Numbered from the stretch's first letter, positions 1 to 5,856 are shown. The stretch: 7,541 nucleotides of DNA from JAFDVL01 sp031371805 (GCA_031371805.1 JANMKB010000272.1:1-7541); one strand, 5' to 3'. Made by a program: numbers and translations. The notes: generated by a model from the sequence alone, not told the origin.

Positions 1-135
1 TTTGCGGTGTAATAATTTTAATTGTTTTACGATGGTTGGGGGGGACATCGTGATTAGGCGGCTTTTGGGTGGGTACGCTCATTGTTTTAATCTGCTCGTG
101 TTTTGGTGCGCTTGCATCCTGTTGGCGTGTTTTGG

Positions 136-162
136 AAAAAAAACGCCCGCTGTATGCGGGCG
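136..162 (-). terminator. Hairpin with A/T run upstream of the VOC gene
   Basis: A perfect 7-bp GC stem (CGCCCGC at 144-150, GCGGGCG at 156-162) with a five-base loop is flanked on its left by eight A residues (136-143). Read on the - strand this is stem-loop followed by T8, the form of an intrinsic terminator. No leftward gene is visible to its right, so it may equally be a dispersed REP-like palindrome in the 5' leader of the VOC gene. Apart from this hairpin I see no gene or clear promoter in 1-194. Confidence 0.4.
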
Positions 163-194
163 CACCAATTCGCTCAATTCATTGCTACCAATCT

Positions 195-1106
195 ATGAAA
201 ATATCTTTCTCCATCATCATTCTGGCCCTTGCTTCATTTACCGTGCTGCCACAGGACAAAGCACCTGAAGCGCCCAAAGTTCATTTTCATCATTTACATT
301 TGAACGTCACTGATCCGGCGGCGGCGGCAGATTTTTACACAGCAAAGTTTGATTGCGAAAAAGCTAAATTTGACGGCAAACAGGAAGCAGTCTGGGCGCA
401 GAAATCCTGGCTGCTCTTCAATAAAGTTAAGCAAGCTCCCGGCCTGGATTTCACTTCGACAATCTGGCATATGGGGTGGGGCGCTGAAGACATGAAGGCG
501 ACCTACGCCAAACAAGTTGCGTCGGGGACAAAGTTTTTCGAGCCGCTCAATGACATCAGCGACATCGGTGGCAATGTCGGCGCGAAAGATACCTTTTATT
601 ATTCTTATGTCCAAAGCCCCGACAACGCGCTGATCGAACTGAACACGGCGCGTCATCACAACTTCGGACATTTGCATTTGTTCAGCGCCGATCCGGTTTC
701 GGCGGCAGAATGGTACGGCAAACATTTCGGCATCAGGCTCTCACCAAATCTCAAAAATCCGAATGCGCGCAAACCTCGCCTGTATCGTGAAGTGCAAATT
801 GGGCCGAGCGCATCGTTCAATATTGACAACGTCAACGTCATCATTTTTCCGGTTGAATACCCCAAAAAGGCTTACGCGAATCAATGGAAAGACCGCACAG
901 CTTTTGCTTCCACAAAAGGCAAAGCCATTGATCACGTCGCGCTGAGCGTTGATGATTTACCCGCGCTGCTGAAAGAATTAAAAGCCGATGGCGTGAAAAT
1001 CCTCCAGGAAATCAAGCCAATCAAAGGAACGAAAATTCGCTCGGCCTTTATCGAAGGGCCGGACAACATTTTGCTTGAACTGGTAGAAGGACATGCGAAA
1101 AACTAA
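195..1106 (+). CDS. Exported protein with two VOC (glyoxalase/dioxygenase-fold) domains
   Basis: The 303-residue protein starts with a likely signal peptide (basic start MKIS, hydrophobic stretch to about residue 18). The open frame runs further upstream, but the ATG at 195 is chosen because it gives this signal sequence, and the extension to 69 would read through the hairpin. Two VOC modules follow, at about residues 29-150 and 155-298. Each has the family's metal-ligand pattern of two His and one Glu on beta strands: probably H33, H92 and E149 in the first, and H159, H247 and E295 in the second. VOC proteins include glyoxalases, extradiol dioxygenases and resistance proteins. The substrate cannot be read from sequence, and export argues against a standard cytoplasmic glyoxalase I. 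It overlaps the following cytochrome gene by 14 bases, so the two are probably cotranscribed and perhaps translationally coupled. The fold call is firm; the enzymatic role is unknown. Confidence 0.85.
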   Translation: MKISFSIIILALASFTVLPQDKAPEAPKVHFHHLHLNVTDPAAAADFYTAKFDCEKAKFDGKQEAVWAQKSWLLFNKVKQAPGLDFTSTIWHMGWGAEDMKATYAKQVASGTKFFEPLNDISDIGGNVGAKDTFYYSYVQSPDNALIELNTARHHNFGHLHLFSADPVSAAEWYGKHFGIRLSPNLKNPNARKPRLYREVQIGPSASFNIDNVNVIIFPVEYPKKAYANQWKDRTAFASTKGKAIDHVALSVDDLPALLKELKADGVKILQEIKPIKGTKIRSAFIEGPDNILLELVEGHAKN

Positions 1107-2145
1107 TTACGAAATGGTGGTCGGCGGTCGGTGGTCGGTGGTCGGTTACTGGTTGCGGTTAATTATTGTGCTCAGCATTTTTTCCGGCGCATTAGGGATT
1201 GTCCTGGCGCAACAGGAACCGACAGAGCAAAAGCCGCTTGACCCCAAAGCCTGGGGCGGAAATCACGTCGGTCAGCCTTTGCCGGAATATGTCCACGGCG
1301 ATGAATGTTTGTTCTGTCATCGCAATACAGTGGGACGGTCGTGGCAAAATAACGCACACGGCACAACGATCAGACAGCTTGAAGAAGCCACTAGCCTACA
1401 ACCGATTCTCAAGCAACCGGAACTCGCCACTGCCGCCAAAGAGATTGATTATTTTTTAGGCTCACGTCAGCATCTGCGCTTCCTCAAAAAAAATGGCTAC
1501 GGAAAATTCGACCTGCTTAATACCCAGGCGGTGATTGATGCCAATGCCAAAGTCACAGCCTGGCTGGATAAAGACAAACCGGTTTGGGACAAAGACAAAT
1601 TCGCCAATCAATGCGCGGGTTGCCACGCGACAGGCATTGATCCGAAGACCAGAACATTCGCGGCGTTCGGGCTGGATTGTTATGTCTGTCACGGCGATGT
1701 AAACCTGCAACATACGAACGACACCAAATTGATGCTGCTATCAAAGAAGCGGCGCACTGAACCTGAAATTGTCACGTCGCTCTGTGCGCAATGTCACCTG
1801 CGCGAAGGCAAAGCCAAATCAACCGGCCTGCCTTATCCCAATAATTTCATCGCCGGAGATAATTTGTTTCAGGATTTTGAAGTTGACTGGTCAAAGGCTG
1901 ATGATGAAAAACTGAACCCGATTGAGCGCCATATCTATCGCAGTGCGCGTGATGTAGCCGTCTACGGCAAAACCGCCACGACCTGCCTCAACTGTCATCA
2001 GGTGCATTACGAAACCAGAGAAAAATCGTTAGCCAAACACAAGCTGCCGCCTCGCTCCGCACTCTGCTTCGATTGCCACACAAACGAATCCCCGATGAAA
2101 GCAGTGAAACCATACACCAAAACAAGTAAGGTTTGTGAGTACTGA
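1093..2145 (+). CDS. Exported hexahaem c-type cytochrome
   Basis: The 350-residue protein has an N-terminal signal segment (hydrophobic core about residues 21-39, ending in LAQ/Q) and six CXXCH haem-attachment motifs: C72-H76 (CLFCH), C174-H178 (CAGCH), C196-H200 (CYVCH), C231-H235 (CAQCH), C298-H302 (CLNCH) and C325-H329 (CFDCH). Several other His residues (H89, H127, H206, H280, H305, H316) could be distal ligands, as in bis-His multihaem cytochromes. It is therefore a periplasmic or envelope electron carrier or a reductase/oxidase subunit; no catalytic partner gene is visible except the VOC gene upstream. The start is uncertain. The ATG at 1093 has AGAAGG only two bases upstream. ATG 1114 is in frame. 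TTG 1153 would skip the heptamer repeat and still leave a good signal peptide. Haem binding is certain from the motifs; the specific role is not known. Confidence 0.88.
   Translation: MRKTNYEMVVGGRWSVVGYWLRLIIVLSIFSGALGIVLAQQEPTEQKPLDPKAWGGNHVGQPLPEYVHGDECLFCHRNTVGRSWQNNAHGTTIRQLEEATSLQPILKQPELATAAKEIDYFLGSRQHLRFLKKNGYGKFDLLNTQAVIDANAKVTAWLDKDKPVWDKDKFANQCAGCHATGIDPKTRTFAAFGLDCYVCHGDVNLQHTNDTKLMLLSKKRRTEPEIVTSLCAQCHLREGKAKSTGLPYPNNFIAGDNLFQDFEVDWSKADDEKLNPIERHIYRSARDVAVYGKTATTCLNCHQVHYETREKSLAKHKLPPRSALCFDCHTNESPMKAVKPYTKTSKVCEY
1119..1146 (+). repeat. Four tandem heptamers (GGTCGGC/T) in the cytochrome 5' coding region
   Basis: GGTCGGC (1119-1125) is followed by three exact GGTCGGT units (1126-1132, 1133-1139, 1140-1146). 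The array lies between the candidate starts at 1093/1114 and the hydrophobic core of the signal peptide, and encodes the odd stretch VVGGRWSVVG. It resembles the short tandemly repeated heptamers (STRR) known from cyanobacteria. Seven is not a multiple of three, so a change in unit number would shift the frame. Confidence 0.85.
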
Positions 2146-2195
2146 AATAATAGTTTTTGACTCCCTCTCATGAACTGACTACAATTCACGGCGCG

Positions 2196-2649
2196 ATGAA
2201 ACGATCTGCAGCAAAACAAATCAGCGCCAGGCCACAGGCATTCGTCGCTGACCAAAGAAAGTCGCACATTCATCAGTTATGCCAATGCCTGGCACAGGAA
2301 TTTCAACCGGAAAAAATCATCATCTTCGGCTCCTATGCTGATGGTCATCCCAGCTATGACGCCACTGTTTTTCACGCTCAGCAATGTATTGAAAAATATC
2401 TCAAAGCCCGCTTAGAAGAAGCTTCCTTACCCTTCCAACGCATACACGATTTATTGCTTTTGCCATCAGGTAGCATTGACGGTAAACCTTCCTGGCAAGC
2501 GTTATAAATCCATCTGGTTTTTAAACCCTTTTGCCGTAGCGTTTCGCTATCCAAGCATGAGCGCGACCAAAGCCGATGCCAAAGATGCAATCAGGCACTG
2601 TCGCGCCGTGCGTAAAATCATTCGGCTGGCCTTCGGTTTGCCGGTGTGA
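2196..2649 (+). pseudogene. MNT-HEPN toxin-antitoxin remnant (deletion fusion plus frameshift)
   Basis: From ATG 2196 the frame encodes the start of a minimal nucleotidyltransferase (MNT antitoxin), including the conserved stretch EKIIIFGSYADGHPS. The DxD metal-binding motif that should follow is missing. After 'SYDA' the same frame runs straight into the start of a HEPN domain (TVFHAQQCIEKYLKARLEE, then PFQRIHDLLLL). The frame stops at 2505-2507 after PSWQAL, but the HEPN protein continues one frame over: WFLNPFAVAFRYPS, then a tail from 2557 ending RAVRKIIRLAFGLPV with TGA at 2647-2649. This is what an adjacent MNT and HEPN gene pair becomes after an internal deletion joins them and a one-base indel near 2495-2508 breaks the second. 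The intact open part is 103 residues (2196-2507). Intact pairs act as an RNase-type HEPN toxin neutralised by nucleotidyl transfer from MNT; neither function should survive here. Confidence 0.8.
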
Positions 2650-2676
2650 AGCCTGCAAACCTCAACCAGGAAATCT

Positions 2677-2688
2677 GTGATGTCAGCG
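2677..2688. repeat. Inverted partial copy at the left edge of the 43-bp array
   Basis: GTGATGTCAGCG here is the exact reverse complement of CGCTGACATCAC at 2752-2763 inside the second 43-bp unit. The array therefore has opposed material on its left side and could fold back on itself. Confidence 0.6.
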
Positions 2689-2696
2689 CTTGCCTT

Positions 2697-2868
2697 GTGC
2701 GATAGCAACGTTGACATCCTTGATACCAATGCTAACCCTGCACGATAGGAACGCTGACATCACAAGACCCATCATTTACATCGTGCGATAGGAACGTTGG
2801 TATTTAATACCTCATCATTTGCCTTGTGCAATAGGAACGCTGGTATCGCAAGACCTATCGTCCTTATC
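2697..2868. repeat. Four 43-bp degenerate tandem repeats
   Basis: Four units with an exact 43-base period start at 2697, 2740, 2783 and 2826. Each opens with a version of GTGCGATAGGAACG followed by YTGRYAT, then a more variable second half often containing AAGACCYATCATTT. Units alternate between ACGTTG and ACGCTG at the same position. No open reading frame with protein-like character spans them. They fill most of the interval between the MNT-HEPN remnant and the leftward gene at 2901-3371. I recognise no named repeat family. Confidence 0.85.
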
Positions 2869-2875
2869 GCACAAG
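2865..2875. repeat. Inverted partial copy at the right edge of the 43-bp array
   Basis: TATCGCACAAG is the exact reverse complement of CTTGTGCGATA at 2694-2704, the start of the first unit. The array is thus bounded by opposed copies of its own leading motif, suggesting a mobile or hairpin-forming element rather than simple slippage alone. Confidence 0.6.
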
Positions 2876-2900
2876 CCATCACATGCCCTCGCTCATATCA

Positions 2901-3371
2901 TCACTGGGTAGCTTTGGATGCAGCGGCGGCATTGCGGCGCACAAACAAGCGTCCCAACTCCTCAACCGCACTCCCCATTGCCGCCGCGCTGCCGCTCGCT
3001 TTGGCATAGCTGTAGACGTTCAGGGCTGCCGTGTAAGCCTCCGAGGTCGCCACCCGCATTGTGTCATCCATCATCCCCTGCAATTGCGACAGCGCCATAA
3101 TGATCGGTTGCAGCGCCTTGGTCAGCTCGACATCTTTGCGCATTTCGCTCAGGTCAAACACCCCCGGCAAAATATCAGGATTCTGGGTCGCTACTTCCAT
3201 CGCTTTGCAGATGAAGGCGCGGCCTCTGTCACCCGGTTGCGGCAAAGCCCTGCGTTCATCGCTGCTCAGCGCCAGTAAAAATGGCATTTTCTGTTTGATG
3301 GTCTGCAGCGCCTGCATCACTTCATCCACTTCAGTGGCAGTCAATGCTGCGCTTAATCTGTTGTCTGACAT
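2901..3371 (-). CDS. Small helical protein of unknown function
   Basis: The 156-residue protein begins MSDNRLSAALTATEVDEVMQ and looks mainly alpha-helical, with no signal peptide or membrane segment, so it is probably cytoplasmic. Visible landmarks are KMPFLLALSSDERRALPQPG (about 28-47), the turn ATQNPDILPGVFDLSEMRKD (61-80), and DDTMRVATSEAYTAALNVYSYAK (102-124), followed by an Ala-rich tail. I have the impression of similar unnamed proteins in Acidobacteriota and other environmental bacteria, but I know no domain name or function. The start is well supported by an AAGGAGG ribosome binding site eight bases upstream. It reads toward the 43-bp repeat array and has no close neighbour on its strand. 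No clear promoter or downstream terminator is visible. Confidence 0.8.
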   Translation of the reverse strand: MSDNRLSAALTATEVDEVMQALQTIKQKMPFLLALSSDERRALPQPGDRGRAFICKAMEVATQNPDILPGVFDLSEMRKDVELTKALQPIIMALSQLQGMMDDTMRVATSEAYTAALNVYSYAKASGSAAAMGSAVEELGRLFVRRNAAAASKATQ

Positions 3372-3379
3372 AATAAATT

Positions 3380-3386
3380 CCTCCTT
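3380..3386 (-). promoter_or_regulatory. Strong ribosome binding site for the 2901-3371 gene
   Basis: AAGGAGG on the - strand, eight bases before the ATG at 3371, is a near-perfect Shine-Dalgarno sequence. It fixes the start and predicts efficient translation. Confidence 0.85.
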
Positions 3387-3429
3387 ACGCCCTATGGCGG
3401 GAAAAGTAAATTGGGAGGGTTGTTAGTGT

Positions 3430-3447
3430 AAAAAAGGCAGGGAGCCT
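3430..3447 (-). terminator. Possible weak leftward terminator
   Basis: On the - strand AGGC-TCCCT-GCCT forms a four-base stem followed by T6 (A run at 3430-3435 on the + strand). The stem is short. It lies about 60 bases upstream of the start of the 2901-3371 gene, so it could be a second stop for readthrough from the RHS locus or part of that gene's leader. Confidence 0.25.
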
Positions 3448-3552
3448 CAACCGAAACGATGCCGCGCAGCAGAAGAAAAGTGCAATGAAAATACAGTAAT
3501 TTTTACGAGCAAGATTGATCTTTTACTGATGCCATTGTGCGGATACCTCCAT

Positions 3553-3577
3553 AAAAAAACACGAAGACTGTTTCGCG
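3553..3577 (-). terminator. Leftward intrinsic terminator of the RHS locus
   Basis: On the - strand CGCGAA-ACAGTC-TTCGTG forms a six-pair stem (one G-T wobble, 3560-3577) followed by T7 (3553-3559). It lies 50 bases past the stop of the second immunity candidate, so it plausibly ends the leftward RHS/immunity transcript. Apart from the possible weak hairpin at 3430-3447, no other feature is seen between 3387 and 3626. Confidence 0.65.
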
Positions 3578-3626
3578 TATTGGTCGGGATTAAGTGATGA
3601 TTCAGGGATTACGAATAAAGATTTCA

Positions 3627-4291
3627 TCACTCAAAAGAAGTCTCCCAAACAAAGTACTTGAGTTTTTTCCCGTTTGGCTTTGTAATAGCCATACGGTCAA
3701 ACAGTAGATTGCTACTTATCCCCACTTCCAAAATACTGAACACACCTTTGCCTTTAATAAATTTGACTTTGACTTTTCCTTTTTGGATTTTCGCGTCGCC
3801 GATTTTGTCGTTGCTTGTAAAAGCAATCAGTCGGGCAAAAGTTTTAATTTGAGAAACAGCGTCGTCCTCTGACTTTGTCTGATGGCCTTTTAGTAATGAC
3901 GGAAAAGATTTTGATGGGTGTAACGTCCAATAGTTTCCCCAAACAAAACCTTTTACCTCTGCGCTAACAATATCAATAATTAGAATCAAGTCGTACTTTT
4001 TGAATGGTGCATCAATTAACACAGTCATCCTCGCAATGTAGAACTTATATGCTGGGAAGCTTTGGCTCAATTCAGATTGTAAGTCGTCTGGTATTGAACG
4101 AAGTTCACCAGTAAATTTACTCGTAAATCCATTATTGGAATAGTCAGACAATTCTTTGTTGGCAGTAAGAAAGGTGGTCATTTTTTTATTGCTTCGTCCT
4201 GCTGCTTTTGTGCCGATACGTGCGCCACGTTTGCAATTAAAACAATGGGGCATAACAGAATAAGTCTGATTAATTGAGCATTAATTCTCAT
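3627..4291 (-). CDS. Probable immunity protein of the orphan cassette, exported; frames joined at an A7 run
   Basis: ATG 4291 has a GAGG ribosome binding site seven bases upstream and opens a 37-residue reading frame that is a textbook signal peptide (hydrophobic LIRLILLCPIVLIA, cleavage likely after HVSA), ending KQQDEAIKK then TGA at 4180-4178. The body, 184 residues from MTTFLTANKELSDYS to ETSFE, lies in the -1 frame and its ATG (4181-4179) overlaps that TGA. One extra A in the A7 run (4181-4187), or a -1 frameshift there, joins both into a 221-residue exported protein. The body is AT-rich, has strand-rich segments such as YDLILIIDIVSAEVKGFVWG, and matches no family I recognise. Its position directly after the CT2 stop argues for an immunity protein, and export suggests protection in the periplasm. 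It may instead be a broken gene, or the body may be made without the signal by reinitiation. Confidence 0.65.
4178..4187 (-). other. Slippery A7 run with overlapping TGA stop and ATG
   Basis: On the - strand the signal-peptide frame reads ATA AAA AAA TGA. The heptamer A-AAA-AAA is a classic -1 slippery sequence with the stop codon directly after it, and slipping back one base gives ATG ACC ACC, the body frame. The stop and the ATG also form an ATGA overlap that could allow coupled reinitiation. The sequence is certain; which mechanism operates, if any, is inference. Confidence 0.6.
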
Positions 4292-4298
4292 TTTCGTA

Positions 4299-4304
4299 CC
4301 TCAC
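4299..4304 (-). promoter_or_regulatory. Ribosome binding site that sets the 4291 start
   Basis: GTGAGG on the - strand, seven bases before ATG 4291, contains the TGA stop codon (4303-4301) of the upstream rhs-CT2 frame. It supports the signal-peptide frame as the true gene start and suggests tight coupling of toxin and immunity translation. Confidence 0.65.
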
Positions 4305-5392
4305 TTTTTTGGTCGCTGAACTGTTGGCGGAGATATTTTTTTTACTGTTACAGAACTATCGTTTTTGATAGTCATATCATATTGGAAAGTCGTATAAACG
4401 AAAGAAATAGGTGTGTTGGTTGCTGCCTGCCCACCACTTATCACTTGAGAGCGTCTATCTTTTTGCCCTAATATCTTTTTTTCCACATCCAAACCTGTTG
4501 GATGTGCGCCCACATCTCCCAAATCATAGTTACTACCTTTTTTCCTCATCTCAAGTCCTTCAATAAGAAAATGCCCAACCAAAGCTTGAGCAAATTCTGT
4601 TTCTTGACCATCTATAGAACTTATCATTGACATATTGACGTTCCCAGGGCTAAGAAAAATGTTGCCATTATTATCCATAGTTTGTGAATTCCAGGCAGTT
4701 CCATTGTCATCAACGACAACAACTTCACCTTTATCATTACCGTTAGTAGCAATACTTGAAGAAACATCAAACTTAGCAATGTCGCTCGCGCCTGCTACTT
4801 TTTTAACGACATCTGCAAATTCTTTATTTGCTTTGCCTGTAAAATTTTTATCCTTAGATGAACCAGTAATCTTTGTTACACCATTCTTAGTTGTGTATTT
4901 GAGCTGTAGTCCACTTTTCTTTTCTAAATAATCAATAAAGTCTTGCGCCTGATCGCCAGTTAATTCAATTATATTGCCCGAAGGGTCTCTAAATTTTAGT
5001 GGATTATTCTGAACATACGCATAGCGATTAAAGTTTTGTGGGTCTGCAGGGGTGAAAGGTCCTGCATCAACACTCGTAAATCTTCCCTGCATATTGGCAT
5101 AATACCGCGCCTGCGCATAATCCAAGCCCGTTTCCGTATCTTTCTCATAACCCGTAAATTTCTGCCGAATACAATCAGCCGAATAGCCCTGTGCTGCCGT
5201 GCGAATTCCTACTCCTGCGCCGATTTCTTCGCCAAAGGGCAAATAATCATGCCGCTTCATATTCGCCAGTATTCCCGTGATATCTACCGACCTGCGCGGC
5301 CGTGACTCCCAAGCCCGCTCCGGCAGGCGCGGGAGCCTGCGGAAAAAGCGCTGGTTGCTCCGGCTCCCGCGCCTGCCTCCGCTCGCGCACAA
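4301..5392 (-). CDS. Orphan RHS core fragment with C-terminal toxin-like domain (CT2)
   Basis: The open frame can start at TTG 5392, but its first 34 or so residues are translated hairpin repeat and not RHS protein. RHS homology begins at SVDITG (about residue 35) and runs through the RHS-associated core: YLPFGEEIGAG, QKFTGYEKDTETGLDYAQAR, GRFTS, then FNRYAYVQNNPLKFRDPSG (DPSG at 136-139). After this conserved boundary comes a 224-residue variable domain (140-363, nucleotides 4975-4301) with no family I recognise. Its middle, IFLSPG...FAQALVGHFLIEGLEMRKKG, has the look of a zinc-protease helix, but HFLIE (274-278) replaces HExxH, so this is only a resemblance. The 5' part of rhs is absent and no ribosome binding site is apparent, so the cassette is probably silent unless recombined into the full rhs gene. 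The toxin role is inferred from the RHS boundary and the following immunity-like gene. Confidence 0.75.
   Translation of the reverse strand: MCASGGRRGSRSNQRFFRRLPRLPERAWESRPRRSVDITGILANMKRHDYLPFGEEIGAGVGIRTAAQGYSADCIRQKFTGYEKDTETGLDYAQARYYANMQGRFTSVDAGPFTPADPQNFNRYAYVQNNPLKFRDPSGNIIELTGDQAQDFIDYLEKKSGLQLKYTTKNGVTKITGSSKDKNFTGKANKEFADVVKKVAGASDIAKFDVSSSIATNGNDKGEVVVVDDNGTAWNSQTMDNNGNIFLSPGNVNMSMISSIDGQETEFAQALVGHFLIEGLEMRKKGSNYDLGDVGAHPTGLDVEKKILGQKDRRSQVISGGQAATNTPISFVYTTFQYDMTIKNDSSVTVKKISPPTVQRPKK
5073..5299 (-). repeat. Second copy of the rhs core segment
   Basis: This stretch aligns without gaps to 6661-6887 (constant offset 1588), with roughly four of five bases identical by eye. Homology stops abruptly at the hairpin side near 5299 and fades to protein-level similarity past GRFTS on the other side. 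It is a likely substrate for homologous exchange of C-terminal cassettes. Confidence 0.85.
5322..5377. repeat. GC-rich inverted repeat between the two RHS modules
   Basis: Arms of 16 exact bases (5322-5337 and 5362-5377; GGCAGGCGCGGGAGCC and its complement) enclose a 24-base loop. It sits between the end of the lipoprotein gene and the broken start of the orphan rhs fragment. There is no T run after either arm, so it is not a standard intrinsic terminator. It resembles a REP/BIME-type palindrome and may block or stabilise the upstream transcript. Confidence 0.75.
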
Positions 5393-5398
5393 ACAGCC

Positions 5399-5848
5399 TT
5401 ACCTACACTTTATTGTCTTATCCAGCTTTACATCTAAATAAGAAACGCTTTGTTTCTCAGGAGTCTTTTTCAACTCGGCAAAATCAAGAGGCTGCAACTG
5501 CTTCGGAATGACATTGACTTGAAATCGCCCTTTATCTGGCGGCGTTTTAGTCCAGGTGTCAAAAAGTACCAAGCTATCATTTTCAATCTTGTAATAAATC
5601 CTCTCTCCTCCAAAATTTGAAAAAACGTAGTCGTATTTAGAATCTGCTCCAGCACAAGGATCTTCGTTGGTTGAAAGACAGAGAACATCATAATTCATTC
5701 CTCTTACCTCACTTTTAAAATAGAGTGGCTGCTTACCTGCAATTTTCACTTCTGTAATACCATATTTATAGGGAGATGACTCACCGCCTGAATAGCAGCC
5801 AGCAAAAGCTACAACAGATAGAAGGAAGGCTTTGAGAATTGATTTCAT
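5399..5848 (-). CDS. Small lipoprotein, probable immunity protein for the main rhs toxin
   Basis: The 149-residue protein begins MKSILKAFLLSVVAFAGCYS, a signal peptide with a lipobox (FAG-C18), so the mature protein should be lipid-anchored; Tyr rather than Asp at +2 favours the outer membrane. The rest is soluble and strand-rich (YKYGITEVKIAGKQPLYFKS, RIYYKIENDSLVLFDTW) with three more Cys (C57, C65, C148). I recognise no family. The ATG is 13 bases after the rhs stop, and its ribosome binding site overlaps that stop. That position, directly downstream of the variable rhs C-terminal domain, is the usual place of an immunity gene. A lipoprotein immunity factor implies that the toxin attacks from the periplasmic side. 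The immunity role is inference from position. Confidence 0.7.
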   Translation of the reverse strand: MKSILKAFLLSVVAFAGCYSGGESSPYKYGITEVKIAGKQPLYFKSEVRGMNYDVLCLSTNEDPCAGADSKYDYVFSNFGGERIYYKIENDSLVLFDTWTKTPPDKGRFQVNVIPKQLQPLDFAELKKTPEKQSVSYLDVKLDKTIKCR

Positions 5849-5856
5849 AGTTCATT

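Noticed and set aside
2..268. Short + strand open frame of 88 codons at the left edge
   Set aside because: It has Cys/Phe-rich low-quality sequence, crosses the hairpin at 144-162 and overlaps the better supported VOC start in another frame.
294..725. Leftward 143-codon open frame inside the VOC gene
   Set aside because: It is antisense to a clear two-domain VOC protein, with composition typical of a shadow frame and no ribosome binding site.
2547..2729. Leftward 60-codon open frame between the HEPN remnant and the repeats
   Set aside because: It is antisense to the recognisable HEPN C-terminal sequence and runs into the repeat array.
2697..2868. CRISPR array
   Set aside because: The period is 43 bases in total, with similarity spread through the whole unit. 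There is no constant repeat with unrelated spacers, and no cas gene is nearby.
2883..3278. Rightward open frames opposite the small helical protein
   Set aside because: They are His/Arg-rich shadow sequence. The opposite strand has the strong ribosome binding site and a coherent protein.
4182..4253. Start of the immunity body at ATG 4253 (MPHCFNCKRG...)
   Set aside because: These 24 residues are an out-of-frame reading of the signal-peptide codons. The ribosome binding site and the signal sequence support ATG 4291.
5322..5377. Intrinsic terminator after the lipoprotein gene
   Set aside because: The stem is strong, but neither strand has a T run after it and the loop is 24 bases long. It is better described as a REP-like inverted repeat.
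5300..5392. Genuine N-terminus of the orphan rhs protein
   Set aside because: The first 34 or so residues are translated GC-rich palindrome with no RHS similarity and no apparent ribosome binding site before the TTG.
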